From positions 806,001-870,000 of the forward strand of contig BCIO01000002.1 of assembly GCA_001599975.1 (NCBI GenBank): 64,000 nt of DNA. Direction: 5' to 3'. This stretch comes from Cystobasidiopsis lactophilus. Taxonomy: Eukaryota > Basidiomycota > Agaricostilbomycetes > Agaricostilbales > Chionosphaeraceae. Below the pieces are notes generated by a model. That model was not told where the DNA came from, did not search any database, and worked only from the letters and a program-made list of their open reading frames with translations. Shown in pieces: positions 1 through 11,985 of the stretch; the first letter of the stretch is position 1, and each line of letters starts with the position of its first letter. The position numbers and the translations under genes are program-made.

Positions 1-3000
1 CTGTCCTCCCGGTTCTGCTCGCCATCCATCTTCACTACAGCCCCGATACGTACCTCAGCACCGACATCAACCGAGCCTCACTTTCTGCTCTGGTGTCGGA
101 CGAGGGCAACGTGCACTTGCTTTGGGTGCACACGCTGTGCCTGTGGTGGATGAGCATTGCCTGGGGTCTGTGCGTGATGTGGATCGGAAAAGGGGTCTTG
201 CAGTTCCGGCGGCAGTCGCTCAAGGCCCTGGCCGAGCAGTCGGCGGATGCTTCTGGAGCACAAGGGGAGAAGGCGGCGGCGGCAAGCGAGCTTCGGGGGT
301 GGCAACATCGCACGCTGATCATGACCAACATCCCGGTCCACATGCGCTCCGAAGGCCAGATCTGCGACTACCTGGCCGAAGTGCTCGTCAGCGTGCCCAA
401 GTCGTCGCCCAATAGCACTGCTTCTTCGCCTGTCACGACGATGCCGCCGTCATTCCCTCCTCCTCAGCACCCAGCCGAATTTGCGAGGAAACCGAACCCG
501 CCCTCTCCGACCCAGCGTAAAGGAAAGCAGAAGATAGCCCTGGGCCCAATATCCAAAGTGTGAGTTCGTCTCGGCATTTGCCACCGTACTTTTGCGAGAA
601 GCGCTCGGTGGGAGAGAATAGTAACCGTGCTGATTATGAGCATGTGACAGTGTTCTTGTGCGGCGAACCATGCAGCTGCACGACATTTATCGGAAGCGGG
701 AGGCGGCACAGACCGAACTGGAGGAAGCTCACATCGAGCTCGCCCGTGCTGCCCTCGCTGCCGCCAAGCAATACCTTCAACAGCAGTCTAAATACCCTCA
801 TCGCGATAAAAATCAGCATCTTTCTCCACCAGATCTAGAAAAGTTGGCTAGCGCCGACATGGCCATGCTGGCCGAAAAGCTCGAACCCTACTTGCCCTCC
901 ACCTCCTCTAAAAAGTCGCCGCCGCCGGAAGTCACTGTCTGGGAAACCTTACGGCTGCTTCCACCTCATCTCCTAGATCGGTTCCAGCCTCTACACAAAC
1001 TTAGACACCTCTTCAAGGGCCAACGCGTCCCCGCCATCGACTACCACTTAACTCGCTTTAACCTCTACACCGCCTTGCTAGAAGATCTCAGAGCTAGCCC
1101 AGAAGTGTCTTTCAAGCCGTCTCCGACCGCTTTTATTACGTTTGAACGGGCCATCGATGCTCGCCGCGTGATGCGACTCTGCCCAAAGCACCCGACCCGG
1201 ACTTGGGCTTGTTTGACAGCGCCTGCGCCGGATGTTAGAGACATCGAGTGGGACAAGCTTGTAGCCACTTCATTCAAGGGAGACGTGGTACGGTCGGTTG
1301 TCGTGGAAGGCCTTGTGTGGTGAGCGTCAACTTCTGTGCCTTAAGAACATGGATTGACCTCATCTTCCCAACCTAGGCTCTTTATAAGTAAGAGTTTCAG
1401 TCCTCAAGCCGGTTCGATTCTGATCTGTAGCTGGTGCGAGCAGTCTTTTGGATCATTCCGGTCTCCCTGCTGCTGGCGTTCGTCTCTGTCACCAATCTTG
1501 GCAAGGTGTGGCCAGCACTAGCGAGATATCTGGCCGATCACAAGTCGACAAATGCGTTGTTGGAATCACTAGTGCCCACGGTTCTGCTGTCGGTCAGTCA
1601 GCGGCTTGACCTGGGCTGAGCCTCCTGCTCACACATTGCTTTTGCAGATTTTGCTATTCCTGGTGCCTACAAGTCGGTGTTCTCTGACTGAATTGCCCCT
1701 GCTTCCGAATCTGAAAGCCAGCCCACAGTGATCATCCAGTTCTCCAATCACGGCCAACACTTTTTCACCGTCAGCTCTCTCCACAACGCTGTACTTGGCC
1801 GCTATTGGAAGTTCCTGATGACTGATGTCATCATCTTGTTCTGCGTCGGCACGGTAGCGGTCGAGTCGGTGTTCACGGATCCCGGCCAATTCCTTGCGGC
1901 GTCGAGCCTGCTCAACCGCGTCGCTTCCGCCTTCCCCGCCGGCGCAGTCTTCTTTGTCGGTTGGCAAATTCTGGTTTGCGGCTTACATCCTTTTTTCGAG
2001 CTCATGCTCTTGGGCTTCCCTTGGATCAATCACATTTCCGTCTTCAGGGCGAAAACGCCGCGAAAACGGACAGAGCTCGCTCTTCCCAGGTCGATCAACA
2101 TATACTATGTGCTTCCTACGCATCTTTTGGTCATATCGATCGTCTTTGTCTTCTCCATTTTGAACCCTCTAGTCATCGGCTTCAATCTGGTGTACTTTGC
2201 CCTCACTGTACTGTGCGTTGTCCTAGCCCTCTACGTGCTCCCCTCTTTCTAACAATTTGTCAAAGTGTTTTCCGGCGCTCTTTTGCGTTCTATTACTGGA
2301 CACGCTACTACCAACTTAATGGGAAGATGATCTTCCGCCGCTTCATGCGCTATTCTCTTGATGCTCGTGCGTTGCACTTGTTGTCTTTGATCCTTACCAT
2401 GTCGTCTCATCGCATTGTCGTATAGTAATGGTGGGGCAAATCGCCATCATTGCTCTGCTTTTCGTCTCTCGGGCTTCGTCCTACGCTGGGGCCTGCATTC
2501 CCACCGTCATCCTCACTGCTCTGTACAAAGTGGCGGCTACAAGGGTGTTCGCTGTCTACTCGGCCATCTTGGACGTCCACGAAGCCGACATTGTTGCAGG
2601 CCGTCCCGCCGATTCGTCAGACCCGGAGCCGGTCACAGTGTGAGCCCCTTTTTAGCACCAAAGATAGCTCCAAAGTTCATCAAGGCACTCTATGCAGCGG
2701 TCTTATGCCCTTCGGACTTGGACGAATCAGCTTTTTCAGCAAAATCAGTCTAACTCTCAAAGTCAAACCTCCCGGTTCGGAGATCCTAGGCAAACCGGCG
2801 GACTCCAAATCGTCCAAAACGAATGGCGGCTTCCTACATTTGAATGGAGAACGCCCTTCCTTCGATAGCGAGAAAACAGCGATTGCCCAGCCAAACGCGC
2901 CACAAAAGCTTTTGAGCGTTGACATGGCTGCTCAAGGCTCGGTGCCGCGAGCGTTGCCACCGTTGATCGAACCACACCCCAAGGTGGTGCGAGACGACCG

Positions 3001-3835
3001 AACCGACTTCTCGGCGCCGTACGATAATCCTTATGCCCACCGGCCCATCCACAATCACCTTTGGCTTCCCAAAGATCCTGCAGCTGCGGATATCGACCTC
3101 AACAAATGCGTCAACTTTTTGGGGCTAGCCTTGGTCAGCTCTGCCGGAGGAAGCGGTCGATTGGGGGCGTGGGACCATGTGGATGGGGACATTGCCATCA
3201 CAGCGACTCCTGAAGAGATGACACCGCCCGGTGGAACAGATGCAGAGCCTCAATCGGATCAAGAAGCCAACATGACTGCATCTCAGCTCTCCAACTTGGG
3301 CTCAGGCACAGTTCTCAGCGGCCCGGGTTCGACGCTCAAGGATCGGCTTGTGGCCTCCCCTCAACGTCTCAATGGCACCGAGAGAATCGCCGTTGCCGAA
3401 GAGATTCGTCACCGCATGGAGGAGGAGGAGCATGGGGCACTGAGCGCCACATCTGGTTCGCCCGAGCGCCCACCCCGGACTTCGCCCTCGCCTCTTCGGC
3501 GCCTCTCCTCTCACCTTTCGCTTAATCAAGGTCGGTCCCCTTCCGAGGGATCGCGGCACCCGTCCCCGGGCAGAACGTTCAGTGGGCTCAGCCGCCGCCG
3601 GTCGTCCTCCAACGAGCTGCCGACTTTTGGCTTTCGCAACGTCTCGCAGTCGGAGGCGATCAAGGAAGAGGTGCTTTCGGAGCTCAAGTCCGAGCTGATG
3701 CCAGCCAAAGTGGACGGCAAAGATGTGTCGGAGGCAGAGGTGGAAGAATTGAAAGAGGAAGAGAAAGGCGAAGCGGCCGGGCCTCTTCGCAGGCTTTTGC
3801 AGCGCTCGGCGTTTGCGACGGTCGACTATACGTGA
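1..3835 (+). CDS. CSC1: CSC1/RSN1-type osmosensitive cation channel (5' truncated)
   Basis: The gene enters from the left edge with an open frame from base 3, so the N-terminus is missing. Family knowledge: CSC1/OSCA/TMEM63 (DUF221) proteins are multi-pass plasma-membrane channels gated by osmotic or mechanical stress. Seen: the cytosolic linker signature RTLIMTNIPVHMRSE, then APDVRDIEWDKL, a series of hydrophobic segments including FPAGAVFFVGWQILV, and the late motif NHLWLPKDP. A long Ser/Pro-rich acidic/basic tail follows and ends at TGA 3833-3835. My model has exons to 559, then 651-1319, 1377-1387, 1444-1592, 1648-1672, 1729-2212, 2266-2366, 2426-2639 and 2698-3835, all GT-AG with matching phases. 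Exons of 11 and 25 nt are needed to restore the channel core. The first acceptor of the last exon (2697) is the least certain junction. Confidence 0.9.
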
Positions 3836-4150
3836 CCTGTCGCCCATGTAATACTGTAATGTTTCTTGGGCATCGTATACCAGAACTTGCAGCTGCCACT
3901 TGCCACCGCAATCAGAACGAGCGAGCTGCCAGTGGCAAAATTGCTCTTCTGCTCTCCCTGTATCAGTGGCTAGTCGCAGAAACGATGCCAACTTCACAAT
4001 GCCTGTCATGACTCTGGCCGGCTGCCAGACTGGAGATCGACGAGAGCTGCCGAGATTGCCGATTGAGGGGCGACCAACTGCCCACGGGCTAGGGTGGGGA
4101 GGCGTTCAACTTGCTGCGTTGACCCTTTCGACGAGCTGCTAGTGTGAAAG
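3836..4150. other. Intergenic, promoter of the dehydrogenase
   Basis: No gene seen. It lies between the CSC1-type stop and the dehydrogenase ATG at 4151 and probably holds the terminator of one and the promoter of the other. No clear element was recognised. Confidence 0.5.
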
Positions 4151-5531
4151 ATGGAGTATCAAGGACTTGTTGCTGTTGTGACTGGTGAGCCCGCGCCAAA
4201 GCTGCTTCCAGCGACACGAAGCTCGAGCTCATGCATGGAACAGGCGGCGCCTCGGGTAGTGCGTTTGCCCCTCCAATTTGTACTGTTTCAAGTCTGACAG
4301 GCTTTCAGTGGGCTATAATATCAGCAAAACTCTGGTCCAGAGGGGCGCCAAAGTTGTGATTGGCGACATGCAAACCTCGTTGGGCGAAAAGGTGGCGGCC
4401 GAGCTCAATGAACTGTGCGTCTCTTTCTTGTTGCAGGACGGAACGAGCTGAATTGTAGTTGACTTAGGTCGCCAAAATCCGTTATTTTTGTGCAATGCGA
4501 CGTTACTAACTGGGAGTCGGCCACCGCCCTTTTTGCCAAAGCTGTCGAAGCCTTCGGTACCGTGGACATTGCTTATGTACGTGTGCCTCTTCTGGGTGCA
4601 CGGGTTTATCATCTCATCTTATTGTTCAGCCGAACGCTGGAATTGTTGGGCCACCATACCCACCAGCGGTTGGTGAGAAACCCGATGTGAGCGCAGTTGC
4701 TGTCGACCTCGTTGGCGTCGTCTATACAGTTACTGCTGCCTTGAACGTGAGTTATCGAGACCATCTCGCTGAACTGTGTTGATTCCCTCGTTCAGATCAT
4801 GCGGGCCAAAGTAAGTTTGCCACCACTTTCTTGGGGCCGCGCTCACGCGAGTATAGCCGGATCCATCGACCCTTTCCGAATCCGAGCCAGCATTCAGGCG
4901 TAAATGGCGTGGCAAAATCGTGGCAACGAGTAGCCAAGCCGGAATCTGTACGCATTACTCTCATCCCGCTGGGGTGTGCACTTACCGGGTTTTCAGACGC
5001 TTCGACGTACTATGCTGTATATGGAGCGGCTAAGGCTGGAGTTTACAACTTCGTTCAGGCGGCAGCTGTCAATGTCAAGGCAGAAAAGGTGCGCTCGAGG
5101 TCCTTTGTGAATGTGGAATTTGAATAACTGTGCGGTAGATTACCCTCAACTGTGTCGGTCCAGGTATCGTGGCCACCCCAATGACAATCAACCTGTCGCC
5201 CGACTTCATCAGGCAGAGCGAAGAGGAGGGCAAAGTCACCCCAATGCCGCGCCTTATGCGCGCTTTCACGTGCTTCTTGCCCGTCGACAACGACACAACT
5301 GGCAAGATTTGCGAAGTCAGTCAGCAGCACATCGCCATTCGCGACTGGTTGCCTTATTTGACAGAAGATGCAGGCAAGGTCTGGGAGGATGCAAGTCTTT
5401 CGTCTTTAAGCTGCGGCGTCAATCTCATTAGACTCTCTTTCCCACAGACCTTCTTCCCAGAAGGCGAGCGAGGATTCGTACACTGCAAGCCGGCCACGGA
5501 GTATCCGGGCGTCAAGGTGGCGATGGAATGA
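4151..5531 (+). CDS. Short-chain dehydrogenase/reductase
   Basis: Classical SDR, predicted 303 aa; substrate unknown. Seen: the Rossmann start VVTGGASGVGYNI (TGxxxGxG), an aspartate after the second strand (VVIGDM), the NAG motif as PNAGIVGPP, the catalytic serine in VATSSQAG and the active-site YGAAK (Y-x3-K), then CVGPGIVATPM. The cofactor is probably NAD(H), inferred from the acidic residue. Ten exons: 4151-4184, 4244-4255, 4309-4414, 4468-4576, 4630-4746, 4796-4810, 4857-4947, 4997-5088, 5139-5390, 5448-5531. Two exons are only 12 and 15 nt. The last intron (5391-5447) starts GCAAGT, a GC-AG donor. It is 57 nt with no stop, so its retention would add 19 residues; a GT alternative at 5379 also keeps frame. 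The dehydrogenase identity is firm; the last junction is an inference. Confidence 0.88.
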
Positions 5532-5868
5532 AAGTGGGATAGCCGAGATGAGTGCAACAGAAGCCGATTTCTTCTTCTTTGAACGAGAACGTATTCTTGC
5601 ATCATCATTTTTAAGACACTCGCCAACGCCACCTGGAATTTGTGCCACAGGTGGCCGGTGGCCTTCCAAACTCCTCGAAGCTCGAGCTTTCCACTTCGAG
5701 TCTCGCTCGGACCGTCGCGACGATCAACAGCGTGTTTATAGACAGCTCTTTCGACTTCTTTTCGCTCCTTGACTGGCTGTAAAACCTCGCCCCGCGCTCG
5801 ACGTCTTGCTACCGGCCGCTCTTTCAACCTCAGGATCCGTCTGCAATTGCACTGTCTAAAGCCCCAAA

Positions 5869-6880
5869 ATGTCTACAGAGGCCAAATCCGTCCCTATCAG
5901 GATTGATGATGTTGTGATTGAGAATGCCCAGCCGTCGGACTGGCTTAGTATTGTAAGTCATCCTCGATTTCTGGATGGCGCCCTTCTCATTCATCAGGAC
6001 GCTGTATGAACAGGCCGACGGGTTGCAGCGAGCCTTCCCGGATGCTGAGTGCGCTTTACTCTGACTTCCCAAGGATAACTTTCTAACGTCTATTTAGATG
6101 GTGGGACGTCTACGAGCTGCCTGCAAATCAGCCGCCTTTGGACGAGCGCATAAAGCGACTGCGGGACCGCATGCTATTCTGGCAGACACATCCATCAGCT
6201 TCAAACAGAGTAGCTCGATTGAAGTCAACGGGCGAGATCATTGGCTACGCTGGCTGGCAATGTCATGGCGGATCCGATCCCCCTTCGAAGGACGGGAAGC
6301 TGGTCAACTTTTGGAGGCCGGACGCGGGAGAGATTTTGGAATGGAACGGCAAGCCTCAATATGACAAGGAGACATGGGCAAGAGCTTGGTCGAGTATTGA
6401 GAGAGAAGACTTCTTGAAGCTCTGGCTTGGGTTCGACAAGGCTCGGGCGGAGTACTGTGCCGGCACGTTCTTCCTTCGAGGTCCGCGTCTTTCAATCTAA
6501 CTGGGTATTGTCATTCACAGGCGAGCGTCACTGGTACCTTGCACCTTTCTTCGTCCGGCCCGATGTTCAAGGTGTGCAATTCAGCGGATCGTTTCGATCC
6601 AAAGGGAACTGACCTTTCATCAGGTTTGGGGATTGGCAGCATGCTACTAGGAGAAGCCATTGTTGAAGCCGACTCGCACGACCCGCCGCAATTGATGTTC
6701 CTCGAGGCGCTGGAGAAAGCGAGTGAGTCGATGAACGATTCCGTGACTTATCGACTCTGATGTTTTGTTCGTGCAGTGCCTCTTTATCGCCGAATGGGCT
6801 TCGTACATCTCAAAGACCGTGGCCCAGAGTACGCGATCAGCATGGCAAGGCGCGGCCCCAAAATCGTCGCCACTTCATGA
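5869..6880 (+). CDS. GNAT-family N-acetyltransferase
   Basis: Predicted 251 aa. Seen: an N-terminal segment with paired tryptophans (WWDVYELPANQP), a central beta-strand ERHWYLAPFFVRPDVQG and directly after it the acetyl-CoA binding motif A as GLGIGSMLLGEAI (Q/RxxGxG/A-like). The C-terminal part ends PLYRRMGFVHLKD, the usual GNAT strand order. The acceptor substrate cannot be told from sequence. Exons: 5869-5952, 6014-6048, 6098-6480, 6521-6571, 6624-6722, 6777-6880; phases agree throughout. The third intron is only 40 nt. The start ATG is the first in frame and follows an in-frame-poor region. It is the middle gene of a plus-strand run of dehydrogenase, acetyltransferase and MOSC protein, each with its own short promoter. 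Confidence 0.85.
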
Positions 6881-7147
6881 TCTCGCCTTTTGTTCACCAA
6901 ACTTCTCTCAACGGTTGGCAATACCTGTAGACACCAATCCTGTAGATGCATAGAGTAGAGAAACCTTCTCAGAGAGTGCCTTTCGCCACCTCTCGTTCAC
7001 CCGCGCACGCGACCTGAAGCGCTTGACGGCTCAACTGGTAGCCTACTTGACTTATCGCGGCCACCATCTCCGTCCAAACTTCCCTCCAAACTTGGTTCTA
7101 GCGCATCTTTGGTATCACCAGGGCTCGTACAAAGCGAACGCGGCAGC

Positions 7148-8447
7148 ATGGAGCTCCAGGATCTCGCGATCTTGGCAATTTTGTGTGTTTTGAGCGTCGG
7201 TTGGTTTCTGTACAAGAACGCCGCTCGGCAACAGTCTCGGAAGGGCCTCACAGTGTCTAAGCTTTGGGGTGAGTAGCATTGACGAAGCAGCCCGCACAGA
7301 TTGAGCTGAAGCGCGACCTCGACAGTTTACCCGATCAAATCATGCCAGGGTGTCGAATTGACCTCTGCAGTCATCACTGACCGCGGCTTTGAGGATGGTA
7401 AGTCGATACAGGCGACTTCAAATGGCAACTACTGAAGGCGGGACCCCAGATCGGACTTTCATGCTCGTCTCGCCCAAGCCGCTTGCCGCAGCAGACAAGC
7501 CCAAGGAGTCCGGCTTAAATTTGGGCGAATCGACGGGCGTATTCGTTAATCACCACATCTCAACGCACCCCAGAAACGCTGTCATCATTCCCAAAATCGA
7601 AGGCGACGAGCTCGTCGTCACCTCGTTCTATTGCTCCAAGCCCTTCCGCCTGCCTCTCAGGCCCCAGCCAACTGGACCTCCCGATGTCGACATTGATATG
7701 CATAGCTCACCCGTCAAAGCTCACGACATGGGCGAAAAGGCAGCCGCTTGGTTCACACAAGCTTGTGGCACTGAAACGAGAATGGTCTACATGCCGCTAA
7801 CAAGCGCCCGCCCGGTTCTGGGCAACATTGGAGCCAAGAAGCAGAGGAAGGGTCTCACCTTTGCGGATTGCGGCAGCTATCTGGTCGGCACCACCACAAG
7901 CTTGAACGAAATGAGTCGGAAGCTTGGGAGGGAGATGGAAATCAGGCCCTTGCGACCAAACATTCTGTTCGAGGGACCTACAGTGGAGGCATGGGAGGAG
8001 GATTTCTGGTGCAGCGTCACGATTGACCAGGGCAAGACGAAAAGTATGCCTTGCCTATGTGGTTGGTGCCCTAGCGCTGACGTCGCCACAGTTCGCATGG
8101 ATTTGACGGCCAATTGCCCTCGCTGCAAATCTATCGATATCAACTACGAGACTGGCACCTTGTCCTATGCGAAAGGCAAGAACATGCCGCTCAAGTGCAT
8201 TGCCGACACCCGCCGTGCGTTTAGTCCTCACCTCTGCGCGGCGCTGGTCTAACTCTCTTGTATAGGTGTCGACCCTGGCCTCAAGTACTCCCCCGTTTTT
8301 GGAAGATATGCTTTCTGCACCGACGTCGGCAAGTCTGTGCGCGTGGGCGACCGAGCTTACGTCGACGGCTTGAACGAGTCGCGCTCAGTCTTCCTCTGGC
8401 CCGGCCTCTCCACCGATTACGAAAAGCTCTTGAAGCAAGAGAAATGA
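7148..8447 (+). CDS. MOSC domain protein, mARC-like (molybdenum cofactor)
   Basis: Predicted 363 aa, similar to mitochondrial amidoxime-reducing component. Family knowledge: these bind molybdenum cofactor through a cysteine and reduce N-hydroxylated compounds. Seen: a single N-terminal membrane anchor (LAILAILCVLSVGWFLYK), the MOSC-N strand VYPIKSCQGVEL with DRTFMLV, then RPNILFEGP, EEDFWCSVTI and NCPRCKSIDINYETG. The C of CPRC aligns with the Mo-ligand cysteine region of mARC. The protein closes with SPVFGRYAFC and GKSVRVGDRAYV. Exons: 7148-7268, 7326-7397, 7450-8043, 8092-8214, 8266-8447. The anchor suggests insertion in an outer mitochondrial or ER membrane, as in mARC. A one-mismatch GGTGGCAAA-like box (TTCGCCACC) lies about 160 bp upstream. 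Confidence 0.88.
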
Positions 8448-8497
8448 TGTGTGTTTTGTTTCAGGGAGAGTGATGATATCTTGTACAAAGGCCGTTG

Positions 8498-9683
8498 TCA
8501 ATGAAGGATTTCTAGCACCACGTTGTTGAAAGCCTCTGCCTGCTCGAAGAAGGGAAGGTGGCCAGCTTTGGGTATGGAGACAATGGGGACATCTTGGCGG
8601 TCTCCCAGACACTTAAGGTCCACTTTTGCGATCCAGTCGTTCTCGCCATAGATGAAAGCCAGCTTGCAGTGATCGTCCAAGTGGCGCAGTCGATCGCCCA
8701 TGGGAGAAACGGGTACGGCGCCGGCTTTGAGAAGAGCAAATAGAGCATTCTCACTGCCAGGTGTAGCCATACTAAGACCGTAACAGTAGGTGAACAGAGC
8801 CCCGGCTTGCTCTGGCGGGCAGTAGGCGAGGAGGCGGCTGTATGCTCCTCGTTTCAGAGCCCTCTAAGTGAAGCAGCCGTTGAACTCACTCTTGGACAAA
8901 CTTAGCCACTGCAATTGGGGCCAAGAAGGCGGTCTTCCGGACAAAGTGCAAGGGCGTGATCTCCAGTGTCCACAGAAAATGGAGGACTTCGTAGAGGAAG
9001 CCGGTGTCTTCGTGGCCTCTGGGTAGCTTGCCGTCTACTTTCCGAGCATCTTTGAAACCTGCAGCGGAGACTAGTACTAATTGGTCGATATGCTCGGGAA
9101 AGCGCAAGGCGTAGGCGGTGGCAAAATAGGATCTGCGAAAGCAGCGCGATGACTGGCAGTCGATTAGACGCTAGGATGAAACGCACCCGAGTGAATGAGC
9201 CACAACAGTCATGCTGGTCAAGCCCAACGCTTTCCGGACGGCTTCCAGGCTGGCCGCGAAAAAGTTCTCAGCCTGTTCGAGTCTCTTGCCCGAGTTTCGG
9301 AAAGACAATGGGCATCGAACTCTGTCGGATAAGCCCATGCCCAGCCAATCAATCGCAATGACGCGCTTTCCAGTCGCAGCCACCGCGGCCAGGTTGCGCG
9401 CGAACAGAGCGAGACCGCTTCCGAAGCCGTGCAAGAACAGAACGGGGTGGTCATTGCAGACGGAGGAGGCATCGGGCATAGTCTCGAAGACATTGACTTC
9501 CGCGCCATCAAACTCGGGCAAGGCGAGTCTGCGAAGTCGAGCTCGGGGCAAGTCGCTGGACTCGTCTCCGTTGAAGTTGAAGTAGGGCTTGAGCAGGCGC
9601 GCTTCGGCAACTTCGCAGTCAATTAAAGAGTATGCTTTCCAGTACTTTACGGACGAAAGGAGGGTGGTAGGAAGGGAGGGCAT
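8498..9683 (-). CDS. Alpha/beta hydrolase, CLD1/ABHD4-5 type
   Basis: Predicted 363 aa. Seen: oxyanion strand VLFLHGFGSG, nucleophile elbow VVAHSLGSY, acid strand AFIYGENDW and terminal histidine in KAGHLPFFEQ. This is the order of the cardiolipin deacylase CLD1 / ABHD4-ABHD5 group. Two oddities: the elbow is A-H-S-L-G instead of G-H-S-L-G, and the HX4D motif typical of the ABHD5 group reads HX4E. So lipase or deacylase activity is likely, while acyltransferase activity is doubtful. Exons in gene order: 9683-9187, 9132-8902, 8861-8498. The second intron is 40 nt with donor GTTTGT; a GTGAGT donor 12 nt downstream would leave only 28 nt, so I prefer the longer. The start Met (MPSLPTTLL) is chosen because the frame upstream is not family-like. 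Confidence 0.85.
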
Positions 9684-10219
9684 GGTCTTGTCGTTGCCCG
9701 AGACAAGAACTTCGCGAACGGCAAGAAGTGCGACACCGCCTCCTGCGTTCCGCGAATGAAATACGTATGAGACGACTGGGAAAGCAACCAAGGGCCATTC
9801 CTGAGAGCAAGAGGAACTTTTTGCTGTGACTGCCCTGTTTGGGCGAAGAGTGCAGCGACAAGTTCCTTGGTTTCCTCTTCCAAACAGGAGACAACGCAGC
9901 CGAGACATGGAATGGAGCCATGCTCGAAGCGAAGGGTCGCGCGGAAGTCAAATGAAGGCAGACCAGCAAGGACCGAGGAGCGAGCTTGCAAGTTGGACTG
10001 GCCCTTGCCAGGTGGCAAATCACAATCCAGCGTCGCAGTGTTCTTTTGAGCCTTGAGCACTCGGTTCTGCGCACAATACTATTGAATTGGCATCAGAAAG
10101 TATTCCACAAGCAAGCCCAGCAGCATTTGGTGGGCCGAGCGCGAGAGGCAACTCTTGCGCTCGGTCAGCGACTCCAAGCTCGGCCTTTTGGTTGACTTCA
10201 GTCCTTCCCAGCTCCAAGC
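9684..10219. promoter_or_regulatory. Divergent promoter region: hydrolase / membrane-array copy A
   Basis: Region between two divergent start codons. It carries an exact GGTGGCAAA at 10011-10019, 209 bp before the ATG of array copy A. A 137-codon frame on the minus strand covers part of it, but it ends inside the hydrolase N-terminus in another frame and has no family features. I treat it as leader sequence. Confidence 0.5.
10011..10019 (+). promoter_or_regulatory. PACE-like box GGTGGCAAA upstream of array copy A
   Basis: Exact 9-mer identical to the ascomycete proteasome-associated control element bound by Rpn4. It points toward copy A, 209 bp from its ATG. Function here is inferred only from recurrence at a similar distance before other array members. 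Confidence 0.45.
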
Positions 10220-11664
10220 ATGTCGGAGTACCTGGCAGCTGTCGTGCCTCTCACGGCCGCCCTCTCGCTCGGCGCCCACCAGGGCTTGCGGCTCTTTGTG
10301 GCCACCAAGGAGCTCCGCGGCGGTGTCTTCGAGCCCAAGAAGCGCGAGCCCCAGTCGCCGGCGTCAATCTTCAAGCTTGTGCTCTTCGTCCTCGCGGCCT
10401 ACGCCATTGCCATCGTCCTCTTGCTCGCCGCGGCTGCCTACGTCGTGAAGCTCAGGTCCCAGGTCGCCATCGACAGCTTCTTTGCCGCTCCGCTGTCCTT
10501 GCTCATGTTCGTCTGGGTGCGCTGGGTGCGTCCAGCTGTTTCCTCTATTCCGAGCGAATCTTTTGTAACTGCCAGACGCACAGGCAATCATCCCGGTCTT
10601 TATGAAGCGGCCCTTTGTTACGCTGGTTGGCGACCGTGCGAAGGTCGACTACCGCGACTCCACCCGCACCAAGCGCCTTCTCCGAGGAGCCACCGCCATG
10701 CTCATCTGTGGTGCTTGGGTGCTGGGCACAAGCCTCGGCTGGTCCGGCGGCGTTGTGGATCTGCCCATGCTCGTCGGCTCCCTCATCCTCAGCTTCATGT
10801 CCTTCCACGTCGGCGCCGCTCCAATGCGCATGCGCGCTGTCTTCCTGGCTTTGTTCTTTATGCTCGCTGTACGTCTTGCTCAAGGCATTCTTAAGCTCTC
10901 AACTGAGCAAATCTCATTCGCAGGTCTGGATCATCACGCCTTTGTTCGTCATCGGTCTGTCGCAATGGCTGCCTGATGATACCTCCGAAGACCCTTCGCA
11001 AGAGCCGCCCTCCACCCTCTTTGGCTGGATCTCGGCGGAGGATGCCCGAGACTACCCCGGCTTCTCGCCTTGGGTGGGCGAGCTCCTGAGCACCTTCCAC
11101 CTCTACTACGTTGTGGTCGCCATTATGTTTGTCAGTGACCCTCATCCTTAGCTCAAAGAAGCTAGCTTCACGCTGAAGGACACTTACAGCTCGTCCCCGT
11201 GCTTCGGTTCGATTATACTCAGCACCTGAAGAGAACCGCGTTTGGCGACTCGGACAAGAAATCGGGCGAGCCGCAGCCGTCTGACGAGGTCGACCTGCCC
11301 ACCATCCCAGGCTTCGCCGCTCCTACCTTTTTCGCCGCCCTGGCCTTCGTCATGTGCGGAGCGACCGGACTCGTTGGCCTCTGGAACTGGTTCGACCCGG
11401 CCCTGGAAGAGACGTTCGCCACGGCCTCCCAGTTCAGCCTGGCCGTCTCGTTGTGCATGCCATTTGCTGCCGCCTTCACGCTGTTCGTCGCTTGGATGCG
11501 GGGCGAGTGTCGTGCCCTTTGGGACTACGACAACTATACGTGAGTTTGCTCGTCGCCGCGTTTGAAGCAGTATCTGATCTCCAGTTCGTTGCAGTCCTAC
11601 TCAGAGCAACGTTGACGAAGAGTCAGCTCGTCCTTTGTTGGACGGGAAGGAGGAGAGCGCTTGA
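10220..11664 (+). CDS. Multi-pass membrane protein, array copy A
   Basis: Predicted 405 aa, about eight to nine membrane segments, function unknown. Start MSEYLAAVVPLTAALS at the first membrane segment. Exons: 10220-10525, 10584-10868, 10924-11130, 11190-11539, 11595-11664. Seen: GLRLFVATKEL after TM1; YRDSTRTKRLLR before TM4; an acidic loop LFGWISAEDARDYPGFSPW between membrane blocks; RFDYTQHLKR; then VDLPTIPGFAAPTFF and WMRGECRALWDYDNY. The short last exon encodes a hydrophilic tail ending DGKEESA; its acceptor (after GCAG at 11594) was preferred over one 10 nt upstream because it gives a longer tail like the paralogs. It is closest to copies B and D at the N-terminus. No catalytic motif is evident. 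Confidence 0.8.
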
Positions 11665-11985
11665 GATGGACTTTCTTTTGATGCGCTTGTACGTTTTAGA
11701 CACACGCCCTTTCTTTGCTTCATTGTAACAATTTTCACGAGGTTTACCATGCCCTTTGCTGCTGGAACAGGCTATTAAGAACAGCGAAGTCCGGTGGCGC
11801 TCGCCGGCCAGGGTGGCGATTCCGACTTGCCAACACTAATTGAGCTTCGAATCACACATGAGGTCGTCTCAATTGGTCGGAGCAGCGTCCATTTTGGTTA
11901 TGTGTCGACTTCCGAGGCGACGCGACAAACAACCTCTTGCTTTCACTCCACCGGCTTTTGCCCGCCTCCTATCGCTAGTCCCAGC
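11665..11985. other. Spacer A-B
   Basis: No gene seen. It contains a near match to the 9-mer, GGTGGCGAT at about 11813, some 170 bp before the ATG of copy B. Confidence 0.4.

Noticed and set aside
1409-1420. tRNA T-arm-like GGTTCGATTC
   Set aside because: No acceptor, D or anticodon arms around it; it lies in a 56-nt intron of the CSC1-type gene.
3302-4009. 235-codon minus-strand frame
   Set aside because: Antisense to the C-terminal tail of the CSC1-type gene; Arg-rich shadow without features.
8862-8889. 28-nt intron in the hydrolase gene
   Set aside because: A GTTTGT donor 12 nt upstream gives a 40-nt intron and a better match to family spacing.
9647-10060. 137-codon minus-strand frame upstream of the hydrolase
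   Set aside because: Different frame from the hydrolase N-terminus and no family likeness; treated as leader/promoter.
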